From NCBI RefSeq assembly GCF_963576545.1, contig NW_026870569.1:126501-190500 (forward strand): a stretch of 64,000 nt of DNA, in the 5' to 3' direction. The first letter of the stretch is position 1, and each line of letters begins with the position of its first letter. This DNA comes from Limanda limanda. Lineage: Eukaryota; Chordata; Actinopteri; Pleuronectiformes; Pleuronectidae. A model generated the notes under the pieces. The model saw only the letters and a program-made list of their open reading frames with translations, made no database searches and was not told where the DNA came from. Both the position numbers and the translations under genes were made by a program. Positions 23,531 through 36,810 of this stretch are shown one piece after another.

Positions 23531-26500
23531 TGGGGGTAGAGCCTACTTGCAAGTCTCTCCGACCTTCACAAAAAAAGTTATTCAAGAATATCTCTTTCTC
23601 CTATGTGCTTTCATCCCTAACCCTAACCCTAACCCTTCCGAAAGTCGGAGAAGCTCAAGGATGGTACCGATCGATGCGCGCTACCCAATTTAGTGGGGGT
23701 AGAGCCTACTTGCAAGTCTCTCCGACCTTCACAAAAAAAGTTATTCAAGAATATCTCTTTCTCCTATGTGCTTTCATCCCTAACCCTAACCCTAACCCTT
23801 CCAAAAGTCGGAGAAGCTCAAGGATGGTACCGATCGATGCGCGCTACCCCATTTAGTGGGGGTAGAGCCTACTTGCAAGTCTCTCCGACCTTCACAAAAA
23901 AAGTTATTCAAGAATATCTCTTTCTCCTATGTGCTTTCATCCCTAACCCTAACCCTAACCCTTCCGAAAGTCGGAGAAGCTCAAGGATGGTACCGATCGA
24001 TGTGCGCTACCCCATTTAGTGGGGGTAGAGCCTACTTGCAAGTCTCTCCGACCTTCACAAAAAAAGTTATTCAAGAATATCTCCTCAGATTTGGGGGAAT
24101 TTCGTCGCTCGACCTCTTCCGAAGGTCGTACAAGCTCGGGGATGGTACCAATCGATCCGCAGGACCCAAATTAGTCCAGATGCAACCACTTTCCAAGTCT
24201 CTCCGACCTTCACAAAAAAAGTTTTTCAAGAATATCTCTTTCTCCTATGTGCTTTCATCCCTAACCCTAACCCTAACCCATCCGAAAGTCGGAGAAGCTC
24301 AAGGATGGTACCAATCGATGCGCGCTACCCCATTTAGTGGGGGTAGAGCCTACTTGCAAGTCTCTCCGACCTTCACAAAAAAAGTTATTCAAGAATATCT
24401 CTTTCTCCTATGTGCTTTCATCCCTAACACTAACCCTAACCCTTCCGAAAGTCGGAGAAGCTCAAGGATGGTACCGATCGATGCGCGCTACCCCATTTAG
24501 TGGGGGTAGAGCCTACTTGCAAGTCTCTCCGACCTTCACAAAAAAAGTTATTCAAGAATATCTCTTTCTCCTATGTGCTTTCATCCCTAACCCTAACCCT
24601 AACCCTTCCGAAAGTCGGAGAAGCTCAAGGATGGTACCGATCGATGCGCGCTACCCCATTTAGTGGGGGTAGAGCCTACTTGCAAGTCTCTCCGACCTTC
24701 ACAAAAAAAGTTATTCAAGAATATCTCTTTCTCCTATGTGCTTTCATCCCTAACCCTAACCCTAACCCTTCCGAAAGTCGGAGAAGCTCAAGGATGGTAC
24801 CGATCGATGCGCGCTACCCCATTTAGTGGGGGTAGAGCCTACTTGCAAGTCTCTCCGACCTTCACAAAAAAAGTTATTCAAGAATATCTCTTTCTCCTAT
24901 GTGCTTTCATCCCTAACCCTAACCCTTCCGAAAGTCGGAGAAGCTCAAGGATGGTACCGATCGATGCGCGCTACCCCATTTAGTGGGGGTAGAGCCTACT
25001 TGCAAGTCTCTCCGACCTTCACAAAAAAAGTTATTCAAGAATATCTCCTCAGATTTGGGGGAATTTCGGCGGTCGACCTCTTCCGAAGGTCGTACAAGCT
25101 CGGGGATGGTACCAATCGATCCGCAGGACCCAAATTAGTCCAGATGCAACCACTTTCCATGTCTCTCCGACCTTCACAAAAAAAGTTTTTCAAGAATATC
25201 TCTTTCTCCTATGTGCTTTCATCCCTAACCCTAACCCTAACCCATCCGAAAGTCGGAAAAGCTCAAGGATGGTACCGATCGATGCGCGCTACCCCATTTA
25301 GTGGGGGTAGAGCCTACTTGCAAGTCTCTCCGACCTTCACAAAAAAAGTTATTCAAGAATATCTCTTTCTCCTATGTGCTTTCATCCCTAACACTAACCC
25401 TAACCCTTCCGAAAGTCGGAGAAGCTCAAGGATGGTACTGATCGATGCGCGCTACCCCATTTAGTGGGGGTAGAGCCTACTTGCAAGTCTCTCCGACCTT
25501 CACAAAAAAAGTTATTCAAGAATATCTCTTTCTCCTATGTGCTTTCATCCCTAACCCTAACCCTAACCCTTCCGAAAGTCGGAGAAGCTCAAGGATGGTA
25601 CCGATCGATGCGCGCTACCCCATTTAGTGGGGGTAGAGCCTACTTGCAAGTCTCTCCGACCTTCACAAAAAAAGTTATTCAAGAATATCTCTTTCTCCTA
25701 TGTGCTTTCATCCCTAACCCTAACCCTAACCCTTCCGAAAGTCGGAGAAGCTCAAGGATGGTACCGATCGATGCGCGCTACCCCATTTAGTGGGGGTAGA
25801 GCCTACTTGCAAGTCTCTCCGACCTTCACAAAAAAAGTTATTCAAGAATATCTCTTTCTCCTATGTGCTTTCATCCCTAACCCTAACCCTAACCCTTCCG
25901 AAAGTCGGAGAAGCTCAAGGATGGTACCGATCGATGCGCGCTACCCCATTTAGTGGGGGTAGAGCCTACTTGCAAGTCTCTCCGACCTTCACAAAAAAAG
26001 TTATTCAAGAATATCTCTTTCTCCTATGTGCTTTCATCCCTAACCCTAACCCTAACCCTTCCGAAAGTCGGAGAAGCTCAAGGATGGTACCGATCGATGC
26101 GCGCTACCCCATTTAGTGGGGGTAGAGCCTACTTGCAAGTCTCTCCGACCTTCACAAAAAAAGTTATTCAAGAATATCTCTTTCTCCTATGTGCTTTCAT
26201 CCCTAACCCTAACCCTAACCCTTCCAAAAGTCGGAGAAGCTCAAGGATGGTACCGATCGATGTGCGCTACCCCATTTAGTGGGGGTAGAGCCTATTTGCA
26301 AGTCTCTCCGACCTTCACAAAAAAAGTTATTCAAGAATATCTCTTTCTCCTATGTGCTTTCATCCCTAACCCTAACCCTAACCCTTCCGAAAGTCGGAGA
26401 AGCTCAAGGATGGTACCGATCGATGCGCGCTACCCCATTTAGTGGGGGTAGAGCCTACTTGCAAGTCTCTCCGACCTTCACAAAAAAAGTTATTCAAGAA

Positions 26501-27132
26501 TATCTCCTCAGATTTGGGGGAATTTCGTCGGTCGACCTCTTCCGAAGGTCGTACAAGCTCGGGGATGGTACCAATCGATCCGCAGGACCCAAATTAGTCC
26601 AGATGCAACCACTTTTCAAGTCTCTCCGACCTTCACAAAAAAAGTTATTCAAGAATATCTCTTTCTCCTATGTGCTTTCATCCCTAACCCTAACCCTAAC
26701 CCTTCCGAAAGTCGGAGAAGCTCAAGGATGGTACCGATCGATGCGCGCTACCCCATTTAGTGGGGGTAGAGCCTACTTGCAAGTCTCTCCGACCTTCACA
26801 AAAAAAGTTATTCAAGAATATCTCTTTCTCCTATGTGCTTTCATCCCTAACCCTAACCCTAACCCTTCCGAAAGTCGGAGAAGCTCAAGGATGGTACCGA
26901 TCGATGCGCGCTACCCCATTTAGTGGGGGTAGAGCCTACTTGCAAGTCTCTCCGACCTTCACAAAAAACGTTATTCAAGAATATCTCTTTCTCCTATGTG
27001 CTTTCATCCCTAACCCTAACCCTAACCCTTCCGAAAGTCGGAGAAGCTCAAGGATGGTACCGATCGATGCGCGCTACCCCATTTAGTGGGGGTAGAGCCT
27101 ACTTGCAAGTCTCTCCGACCTTCACAAAAAAA

Positions 27133-27286
27133 GTTATTCAAGAATATCTCCTCAATTTGGGGGAATTTCGTCGGTCGACCTCTTCCGAAGGTCGTACGAG
27201 CTCGGGGATGGTACCAATCGATCCGCAGGACCCAAATTAGTCCAGATGCAACCACTTTCCAAGTCTCTCCGACCTTCACAAAAAAA
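27133..27286 (+). repeat. B' monomer, copy 3 (first of a B'-A-B' pair)
   Basis: It has the B' signature (one-base deletion and GAGCTC). It is separated by a single A from another B' at 27450, a 317-bp local duplication not found in the 600 and 7343 contexts, where the following unit is a canonical B. Confidence 0.93.
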
Positions 27287-27449
27287 GTTATTCAAGAATA
27301 TCTCTTTCTCCTATGTGCTTTCATCCCTAACCCTAACCCTAACCCTTCCGAAAGTCGGAGAAGCTCAAGGATGGTACCGATCGATGCGCGCTACCCCATT
27401 TAGTGGGGGTAGAGCCTACTTGCAAGTCTCTCCGACCTTCACAAAAAAA

Positions 27450-27603
27450 GTTATTCAAGAATATCTCCTCAATTTGGGGGAATTTCGTCGGTCGACCTCT
27501 TCCGAAGGTCGTACGAGCTCGGGGATGGTACCAATCGATCCGCAGGACCCAAATTAGTCCAGATGCAACCACTTTCCAAGTCTCTCCGACCTTCACAAAA
27601 AAA
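27450..27603 (+). repeat. B' monomer, copy 4 (second of the pair)
   Basis: It has the same signature as 27133. The A after it carries gcgcaacccc, as does the A after the B' at 600 and 7343. It is followed by a run of eleven A. Confidence 0.93.
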
Positions 27604-29390
27604 GTTATTCAAGAATATCTCTTTCTCCTATGTGCTTTCATCCCTAACCCTAACCCTAACCCTTCCGAAAGTCGGAGAAGCTCAAGGATGGTACCGATCG
27701 ATGCGCGCAACCCCATTTAGTGGGGGTAGAGCCTACTTGCAAGTCTCTCCGACCTTCACAAAAAAAGTTATTCAAGAATATCTCTTTCTCCTATGTGCTT
27801 TCATCCCTAACACTAACCCTAACCCTTCCGAAAGTCGGAGAAGCTCAAGGATGGTACCGATCGATGCGCGCTACCCCATTTAGTGGGGGTAGAGCCTACT
27901 TGCAAGTCTCTCCGACCTTCACAAAAAAAGTTATTCAAGAATATCTCTTTCTCCTATGTGCTTTCATCCCTAACCCTAACCCTAACCCTTCCGAAAGTCG
28001 GAGAAGCTCAAGGATGGTACCGATCGATGCGCGCTACCCCATTTAGTGGGGGTAGAGCCTACTTGCAAGTCTCTCCGACCTTCACAAAAAAAGTTATTCA
28101 AGAATATCTCTTTCTCCTATGTGCTTTCATCCCTAACCCTAACCCTAACCCTTCCGAAAGTCGGAGAAGCTCAAGGATGGTACCGATCGATGCGCGCTAC
28201 CCCATTTAGTGGGGGTAGAGCCTACTTGCAAGTCTCTCCGACCTTCACAAAAAAAGTTATTCAAGAATATCTCTTTCTCCTATGTGCTTTCATCCCTAAC
28301 CCTAACCCTAACCCTTCCGAAAGTCGGAGAAGCTCAAGGATGGTACCGATCGATGCGCGCTACCCCATTTAGTGGGGGTAGAGCCTACTTGCAAGTCTCT
28401 CCGACCTTCACAAAAAAAGTTATTCAAGAATATCTCTTTCTCCTATGTGCTTTCATCCCTAACCCTAACCCTAACCCTTCCGAAAGTCGGAGAAGCTCAA
28501 GGATGGTACCGATCGATGCGCGCTACCCCATTTAGTGGGGGTAGAGCCTACTTGCAAGTCTCTCCGACCTTCACAAAAAAAGTTATTCAAGAATATCTCT
28601 TTCTCCTATGTGCTTTCATCCCTAACCCTAACCCTAACCCTTCCGAAAGTCGGAGAAGCTCAAGGATGGTACCGATCGATGCGCGCTACCCCATTTAGTG
28701 GGGGTAGAGCCTACTTGCAAGTCTCTCCGACCTTCACAAAAAAAGTTATTCAAGAATATCTCTTTCTCCTATGTGCTTTCATCCCTAACCCTAACCCTAA
28801 CCCTTCCAAAAGTCGGAGAAGCTCAAGGATGGTACCGATCGATGCGCGCTACCCCATTTAGTGGGGGTAGAGCCTACTTGCAAGTCTCTCCGACCTTCAC
28901 AAAAAACGTTATTCAAGAATATCTCTTTCTCCTATGTGCTTTCATCCCTAACCCTAACCCTTCCGAAAGTCGGAGAAGCTCAAGGATGGTACCGAGGGAT
29001 GCGCGCTACCCCATTTAGTGGGGGTAGAGCCTACTTGCAAGTCTCTCCGACCTTCACAAAAAAAGTTATTCAAGAATATCTCTTTCTCCTATGTGCTTTC
29101 ATCCCTAACCCTAACCCTAACCCTTCCAAAAGTCGGAGAAGCTCAAGGATGGTACTGATCGATGCGCGCTACCCCATTTAGTGGGGGTAGAGCCTACTTG
29201 CAAGTCTCTCCGACCTTCACAAAAAAAGTTATTCAAGAATATCTCTTTCTCCTATGTGCTTTCATCCCTAACCCTAACCCTAACCCTTCCGAAAGTCGGA
29301 GAAGCTCAAGGATGGTACCGATCGATGCGCGCTACCCCATTTAGTGGGGGTAGAGCCTACTTGCAAGTCTCTCCGACCTTCACAAAAAAA
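27604..29390 (+). repeat. Longest run of A without B (11 A), first
   Basis: Eleven consecutive A units, one of them 157 bp, lie between the B' at 27450 and the B at 29391. Typical spacing elsewhere is one to five A; recurrent ten-A runs begin at 3942, 10691, 14879, 22442 and 29546. Confidence 0.9.
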
Positions 29391-32300
29391 GTTATTCAAG
29401 AATATCTCCTCAGATTTGGGGGAATTTCGTCGGTCGACCTCTTCCGAAGGTCGTACAAGCTCGGGGATGGTACCAATCGATCCGCAGGACCCAAATTAGT
29501 CCAGATGCAACCACTTTCCAAGTCTCTCCGACCTTCACAAAAAAAGTTTTTCAAGAATATCTCTTTCTCCTATGTGCTTTCATCCCTAACCCTAACCCAT
29601 CCGAAAGTCGGAGAAGCTCAAGGATGGTACCGATCGATGCGCGCTACCCCATTTAGTGGGGGTAGAGCCTACTTGCAAGTCTCTCCGACCTTCACAAAAA
29701 AAGTTATTCAAGAATATCTCTTTCTCCTATGTGCTTTCATCCCTAACACTAACCCTAACCCTTCCGAAAGTCGGAGAAGCTCAAGGATGGTACCGATCGA
29801 TGCGCGCTACCCCATTTAGTGGGGGTAGAGCCTACTTGCAAGTCTCTCCGACCTTCACAAAAAAAGTTATTCAAGAATATCTCTTTCTCCTATGTGCTTT
29901 CATCCCTAACCCTAACCCTAACCCTTCCGAAAGTCGGAGAAGCTCAAAGATGGTACCGATCGATGCGCGCTACCCCATTTAGTGGGGGTAGAGCCTACTT
30001 GCAAGTCTCTCCGACCTTCACAAAAAAAGTTATTCAAGAATATCTCTTTCTCCTATGTGCTTTCATCCCTAACCCTAACCCTAACCCTTCCGAAAGTCGG
30101 AGAAGCTCAAGGATGGTACCGATCGATGCGCGCTACCCCATTTAGTGGGGGTAAAGCCTACTTGCAAGTCTCTCCGACCTTCACAAAAAAAGTTATTCAA
30201 GAATATCTCTTTCTCCTATGTGCTTTCATCCCTAACACTAACCCTAACCCTTCCGAAAGTCGGAGAAGCTCAAGGATGGTACCGATCGATGCGCGCTACC
30301 CCATTTAGTGGGGGTAGAGCCTACTTGCAAGTCTCTCCGACCTTCACAAAAAAAGTTATTCAAGAATATCTCTTTCTCCTATGTGCTTTCATCCCTAACC
30401 CTAACCCTAACCCTTCCGAAAGTCGGAGAAGCTCAAGGATGGTACCGATCGATGCGCGCTACCCCATTTAGTGGGGGTAGAGCCTACTTGCAAGTCTCTC
30501 CGACCTTCACAAAAAAAGTTATTCAAGAATATCTCTTTCTCCTATGTGCTTTCATCCCTAACCCTAACCCTAACCCTTCCGAAAGTCGGAGAAGCTCAAG
30601 GATGGTACCGATCGATGCGCGCTACCCCATTTAGTGGGGGTAGAGCCTACTTGCAAGTCTCTCCGACCTTCACAAAAAAAGTTATTCAAGAATATCTCTT
30701 TCTCCTATGTGCTTTCATCCCTAACCCTAACCCTAACCCTTCCGAAAGTCGGAGAAGCTCAAGGATGGTACCGATCGATGCGCGCTACCCCATTTAGTGG
30801 GGGTAGAGCCTACTTGCAAGTCTCTCCGACCTTCACAAAAAAAGTTATTCAAGAATATCTCTTTCTCCTATGTGCTTTCATCCCTAACCCTAACCCTAAC
30901 CCTTCCAAAAGTCGGAGAAGCTCAAGGATGGTACCGATCGATGCGCGCTACCCCATTTAGTGGGGGTAGAGCCTACTTGCAAGTCTCTCCGACCTTCACA
31001 AAAAAAGTTATTCAAGAATATCTCTTTCTCCTATGTGCTTTCATCCCTAACCCTAACCCTAACCCTTCCGAAAGTCGGAGAAGCTCAAGGATGGTACCGA
31101 TCGATGTGCGCTACCCCATTTAGTGGGGGTAGAGCCTACTTGCAAGTCTCTCCGACCTTCACAAAAAAAGTTATTCAAGAATATCTCCTCAGATTTGGGG
31201 GAATTTCGTCGGTCGACCTCTTCCGAAGGTCGTACAAGCTCGGGGATGGTACCAATCGATCCGCAGGACCCAAATTAGTCCAGATGCAACCACTTTCCAA
31301 GTCTCTCCGACCTTCACAAAAAAAGTTTTTCAAGAATATCTCTTTCTCCTATGTGCTTTCATCCCTAACCCTAACCCTAACCCATCCGAAAGTCGGAGAA
31401 GCTCAAGGATGGTACCAATCGATGCGCGCTACCCCATTTAGTGGGGGTAGAGCCTACTTGCAAGTCTCTCCGACCTTCACAAAAAAAGTTATTCAAGAAT
31501 ATCTCTTTCTCCTATGTGCTTTCATCCCTAACACTAACCCTAACCCTTCCGAAAGTCGGAGAAGCTCAAGGATGGTACCGATCGATGCGCGCTACCCCAT
31601 TTAGTGGGGGTAGAGCCTACTTGCAAGTCTCTCCGACCTTCACAAAAAAAGTTATTCAAGAATATCTCTTTCTCCTATGTGCTTTCATCCCTAACCCTAA
31701 CCCTAACCCTTCCGAAAGTCGGAGAAGCTCAAGGATGGTACCGATCGATGCGCGCTACCCCATTTAGTGGGGGTAGAGCCTACTTGCAAGTCTCTCCGAC
31801 CTTCACAAAAAAAGTTATTCAAGAATATCTCTTTCTCCTATGTGCTTTCATCCCTAACCCTAACCCTAACCCTTCCGAAAGTCGGAGAAGCTCAAGGATG
31901 GTACCGATCGATGCGCGCTACCCCATTTAGTGGGGGTAGAGCCTACTTGCAAGTCTCTCCGACCTTCACAAAAAAAGTTATTCAAGAATATCTCTTTCTC
32001 CTATGTGCTTTCATCCCTAACCCTAACCCTTCCGAAAGTCGGAGAAGCTCAAGGATGGTACCGATCGATGCGCGCTACCCCATTTAGTGGGGGTAGAGCC
32101 TACTTGCAAGTCTCTCCGACCTTCACAAAAAAAGTTATTCAAGAATATCTCCTCAGATTTGGGGGAATTTCGTCGGTCGACCTCTTCCGAAGGTCGTACA
32201 AGCTCGGGGATGGTACCAATCGATCCGCAGGACCCAAATTAGTCCAGATGCAACCACTTTCCATGTCTCTCCGACCTTCACAAAAAAAGTTTTTCAAGAA

Positions 32301-34236
32301 TATCTCTTTCTCCTATGTGCTTTCATCCCTAACCCTAACCCTAACCCATCCGAAAGTCGGAAAAGCTCAAGGATGGTACCGATCGATGCGCGCTACCCCA
32401 TTTAGTGGGGGTAGAGCCTACTTGCAAGTCTCTCCGACCTTCACAAAAAAAGTTATTCAAGAATATCTCTTTCTCCTATGTGCTTTCATCCCTAACACTA
32501 ACCCTAACCCTTCCGAAAGTCGGAGAAGCTCAAGGATGGTACCGATCGATGCGCGCTACCCCATTTAGTGGGGGTAGAGCCTACTTGCAAGTCTCTCCGA
32601 CCTTCACAAAAAAAGTTATTCAAGAATATCTCTTTCTCCTATGTGCTTTCATCCCTAACCCTAACCCTAACCCTTCCGAAAGTCGGAGAAGCTCAAGGAT
32701 GGTACCGATCGATGCGCGCTACCCCATTTAGTGGGGGTAGAGCCTACTTGCAAGTCTCTCCGACCTTCACAAAAAAAGTTATTCAAGAATATCTCTTTCT
32801 CCTATGTGCTTTCATCCCTAACCCTAACCCTAACCCTTCCGAAAGTCGGAGAAGCTCAAGGATGGTACCGATCGATGCGCGCTACCCCATTTAGTGGGGG
32901 TAGAGCCTACTTGCAAGTCTCTCCGACCTTCACAAAAAAAGTTATTCAAGAATATCTCTTTCTCCTATGTGCTTTCATCCCTAACCCTAACCCTAACCCT
33001 TCCGAAAGTCGGAGAAGCTCAAGGATGGTACCGATCGATGCGCGCTACCCCATTTAGTGGGGGTAGAGCCTACTTGCAAGTCTCTCCGACCTTCACAAAA
33101 AAAGTTATTCAAGAATATCTCTTTCTCCTATGTGCTTTCATCCCTAACCCTAACCCTAACCCTTCCGAAAGTCGGAGAAGCTCAAGGATGGTACCGATCG
33201 ATGCGCGCTACCCCATTTAGTGGGGGTAGAGCCTACTTGCAAGTCTCTCCGACCTTCACAAAAAAAGTTATTCAAGAATATCTCTTTCTCCTATGTGCTT
33301 TCATCCCTAACCCTAACCCTAACCCTTCCAAAAGTCGGAGAAGCTCAAGGATGGTACCGATCGATGTGCGCTACCCCATTTAGTGGGGGTAGAGCCTATT
33401 TGCAAGTCTCTCCGACCTTCACAAAAAAAGTTATTCAAGAATATCTCTTTCTCCTATGTGCTTTCATCCCTAACCCTAACCCTAACCCTTCCGAAAGTCG
33501 GAGAAGCTCAAGGATGGTACCGATCGATGCGCGCTACCCCATTTAGTGGGGGTAGAGCCTACTTGCAAGTCTCTCCGACCTTCACAAAAAAAGTTATTCA
33601 AGAATATCTCCTCAGATTTGGGGGAATTTCGTCGGTCGACCTCTTCCGAAGGTCGTACAAGCTCGGGGATGGTACCAATCGATCCGCAGGACCCAAATTA
33701 GTCCAGATGCAACCACTTTTCAAGTCTCTCCGACCTTCACAAAAAAAGTTATTCAAGAATATCTCTTTCTCCTATGTGCTTTCATCCCTAACCCTAACCC
33801 TAACCCTTCCGAAAGTCGGAGAAGCTCAAGGATGGTACCGATCGATGCGCGCTACCCCATTTAGTGGCGGTAGAGCCTACTTGCAAGTCTCTCCGACCTT
33901 CACAAAAAAAGTTATTCAAGAATATCTCTTTCTCCTATGTGCTTTCATCCCTAACCCTAACCCTAACCCTTCCGAAAGTCGGAGAAGCTCAAGGATGGTA
34001 CCGATCGATGCGCGCTACCCCATTTAGTGGGGGTAGAGCCTACTTGCAAGTCTCTCCGACCTTCACAAAAAACGTTATTCAAGAATATCTCTTTCTCCTA
34101 TGTGCTTTCATCCCTAACCCTAACCCTAACCCTTCCGAAAGTCGGAGAAGCTCAAGGATGGTACCGATCGATGCGCGCTACCCCATTTAGTGGGGGTAGA
34201 GCCTACTTGCAAGTCTCTCCGACCTTCACAAAAAAA

Positions 34237-34390
34237 GTTATTCAAGAATATCTCCTCAATTTGGGGGAATTTCGTCGGTCGACCTCTTCCGAAGGTCGTA
34301 CGAGCTCGGGGATGGTACCAATCGATCCGCAGGACCCAAATCAGTCCAGATGCAACCACTTTCCAAGTCTCTCCGACCTTCACAAAAAAA
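34237..34390 (+). repeat. B' monomer, copy 5
   Basis: It is the 7,104-bp counterpart of 27133. It has a private change, aaatcagtcc in place of aaattagtcc near 34341, which removes a stop and lengthens an open frame by chance. Confidence 0.93.
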
Positions 34391-34553
34391 GTTATTCAAG
34401 AATATCTCTTTCTCCTATGTGCTTTCATCCCTAACCCTAACCCTAACCCTTCCGAAAGTCGGAGAAGCTCAAGGATGGTACCGATCGATGCGCGCTACCC
34501 CATTTAGTGGGGGTAGAGCCTACTTGCAAGTCTCTCCGACCTTCACAAAAAAA

Positions 34554-34707
34554 GTTATTCAAGAATATCTCCTCAATTTGGGGGAATTTCGTCGGTCGAC
34601 CTCTTCCGAAGGTCGTACGAGCTCGGGGATGGTACCAATCGATCCGCAGGACCCAAATTAGTCCAGATGCAACCACTTTCCAAGTCTCTCCGACCTTCAC
34701 AAAAAAA
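34554..34707 (+). repeat. B' monomer, copy 6
   Basis: It is the 7,104-bp counterpart of 27450 and keeps the B'-A-B' arrangement, so the local pair formed before the 7.1-kb duplication. Confidence 0.93.
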
Positions 34708-35639
34708 GTTATTCAAGAATATCTCTTTCTCCTATGTGCTTTCATCCCTAACCCTAACCCTAACCCTTCCGAAAGTCGGAGAAGCTCAAGGATGGTACCG
34801 ATCGATGCGCGCAACCCCATTTAGTGGGGGTAGAGCCTACTTGCAAGTCTCTCCGACCTTCACAAAAAAAGTTATTCAAGAATATCTCTTTCTCCTATGT
34901 GCTTTCATCCCTAACACTAACCCTAACCCTTCCGAAAGTCGGAGAAGCTCAAGGATGGTACCGATCGATGCGCGCTACCCCATTTAGTGGGGGTAGAGCC
35001 TACTTGCAAGTCTCTCCGACCTTCACAAAAAAAGTTATTCAAGAATATCTCTTTCTCCTATGTGCTTTCATCCCTAACCCTAACCCTAACCCTTCCGAAA
35101 GTCGGAGAAGCTCAAGGATGGTACCGATCGATGCGCGCTACCCCATTTAGTGGGGGTAGAGCCTACTTGCAAGTCTCTCCGACCTTCACAAAAAAAGTTA
35201 TTCAAGAATATCTCTTTCTCCTATGTGCTTTCATCCCTAACCCTAACCCTAACCCTTCCGAAAGTCGGAGAAGCTCAAGGATGGTACCGATCGATGCGCG
35301 CTACCCCATTTAGTGGGGGTAGAGCCTACTTGCAAGTCTCTCCGACCTTCACAAAAAAAGTTATTCAAGAATATCTCTTTCTCCTATGTGCTTTCATCCC
35401 TAACCCTAACCCTAACCCTTCCGAAAGTCGGAGAAGCTCAAGGATGGTACCGATCGATGCGCGCTACCCCATTTAGTGGGGGTAGAGCCTACTTGCAAGT
35501 CTCTCCGACCTTCACAAAAAAAGTTATTCAAGAATATCTCTTTCTCCTATGTGCTTTCATCCCTAACCCTAACCCTAACCCTTCCGAAAGTCGGAGAAGC
35601 TCAAGGATGGTACCGATCGATGCGCGCTACCCCATTTAG

Positions 35640-36445
35640 TGGGGGTAGAGCCTACTTGCAAGTCTCTCCGACCTTCACAAAAAAAGTTATTCAAGAATAT
35701 CTCTTTCTCCTATGTGCTTTCATCCCTAACCCTAACCCTAACCCTTCCGAAAGTCGGAGAAGCTCAAGGATGGTACCGATCGATGCGCGCTACCCCATTT
35801 AGTGGGGGTAGAGCCTACTTGCAAGTCTCTCCGACCTTCACAAAAAAAGTTATTCAAGAATATCTCTTTCTCCTATGTGCTTTCATCCCTAACCCTAACC
35901 CTAACCCTTCCAAAAGTCGGAGAAGCTCAAGGATGGTACCGATCGATGTGCGCTACCCCATTTAGTGGGGGTAGAGCCTATTTGCAAGTCTCTCCGACCT
36001 TCACAAAAAAAGTTATTCAAGAATATCTCTTTCTCCTATGTGCTTTCATCCCTAACCCTAACCCTAACCCTTCCGAAAGTCGGAGAAGCTCAAGGATGGT
36101 ACCGATCGATGCGCGCTACCCCATTTAGTGGGGGTAGAGCCTACTTGCAAGTCTCTCCGACCTTCACAAAAAAAGTTATTCAAGAATATCTCCTCAGATT
36201 TGGGGGAATTTCGTCGGTCGACCTCTTCCGAAGGTCGTACAAGCTCGGGGATGGTACCAATCGATCCGCAGGACCCAAATTAGTCCAGATGCAACCACTT
36301 TTCAAGTCTCTCCGACCTTCACAAAAAAAGTTATTCAAGAATATCTCTTTCTCCTATGTGCTTTCATCCCTAACCCTAACCCTAACCCTTCCGAAAGTCG
36401 GAGAAGCTCAAGGATGGTACCGATCGATGCGCGCTACCCCATTTA
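35640..36445 (+). repeat. Partial duplicate of 33,058-33,863 (offset 2,582 bp)
   Basis: The gatgtgcgc, gcctatttgc and cacttttcaag trio around the B at 33593 recurs around the B at 36175. It marks the junction between the long-period left part and the B-rich right part of the window. Confidence 0.8.
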
Positions 36446-36655
36446 GTGGGGGTAGAGCCTACTTGCAAGTCTCTCCGACCTTCACAAAAAAAGTTATTCA
36501 AGAATATCTCTTTCTCCTATGTGCTTTCATCCCTAACCCTAACCCTAACCCTTCCGAAAGTCGGAGAAGCTCAAGGATGGTACCGATCGATGTGCGCTAC
36601 CCCATTTAGTGGGGGTAGAGCCTACTTGCAAGTCTCTCCGACCTTCACAAAAAAA

Positions 36656-36810
36656 GTTATTCAAGAATATCTCCTCAGATTTGGGGGAATTTCGTCGGTC
36701 GACCTCTTCCGAAGGTCGTACAAGCTCGGGGATGGTACCAATCGATCTGCAGGACCCAAATTAGTCCAGATGCAACCACTTTCCAAGTCTCTCCGACCTT
36801 CACAAAAAAA
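36656..36810 (+). repeat. B subtype with CTGCAG (representative)
   Basis: This B reads gatctgcagg where most B read gatccgcagg, creating CTGCAG at 36747-36752. I find it in 13 B copies, starting at 36656, 38107, 39069, 40019, 40981, 41462, 42913, 43394, 47763, 48725, 54525, 56612 and 60299. None lies left of 36 kb. In 11 of the 13 the preceding A has gatgtgcgc, so the two changes travel together; 54525 and 56612 are the exceptions. Confidence 0.88.

Larger units (their letters stand above)
21757..28860 (+). repeat. 7,104-bp higher-order repeat, first copy (44 monomers)
   Basis: Thirty-eight A, 4 B and 2 B' form a block that repeats immediately downstream at a constant offset of 7,104: B 22287/24066/25030/26489 match 29391/31170/32134/33593, and B' 27133/27450 match 34237/34554. 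Private changes in this copy include cgctcg at 24108 and ttcggcggt near 25069. Confidence 0.9.
28861..35940 (+). repeat. 7,104-bp higher-order repeat, second copy
   Basis: It matches the first copy without length change. A patch at about 30,000-30,800 differs in marker bases: here gtaaagcc (30153) and CACTAA (30235), while the first copy has cttcaaaa (23405) and tacccaattt (23686). Length is unchanged, so the patch looks like replacement and not insertion. Confidence 0.9.

Noticed and set aside
34027..34434. 135-codon frame that differs from its counterparts
   Set aside because: It is explained by one base change at 34341 (tagtcc to cagtcc) that removes a stop in a repeat frame.
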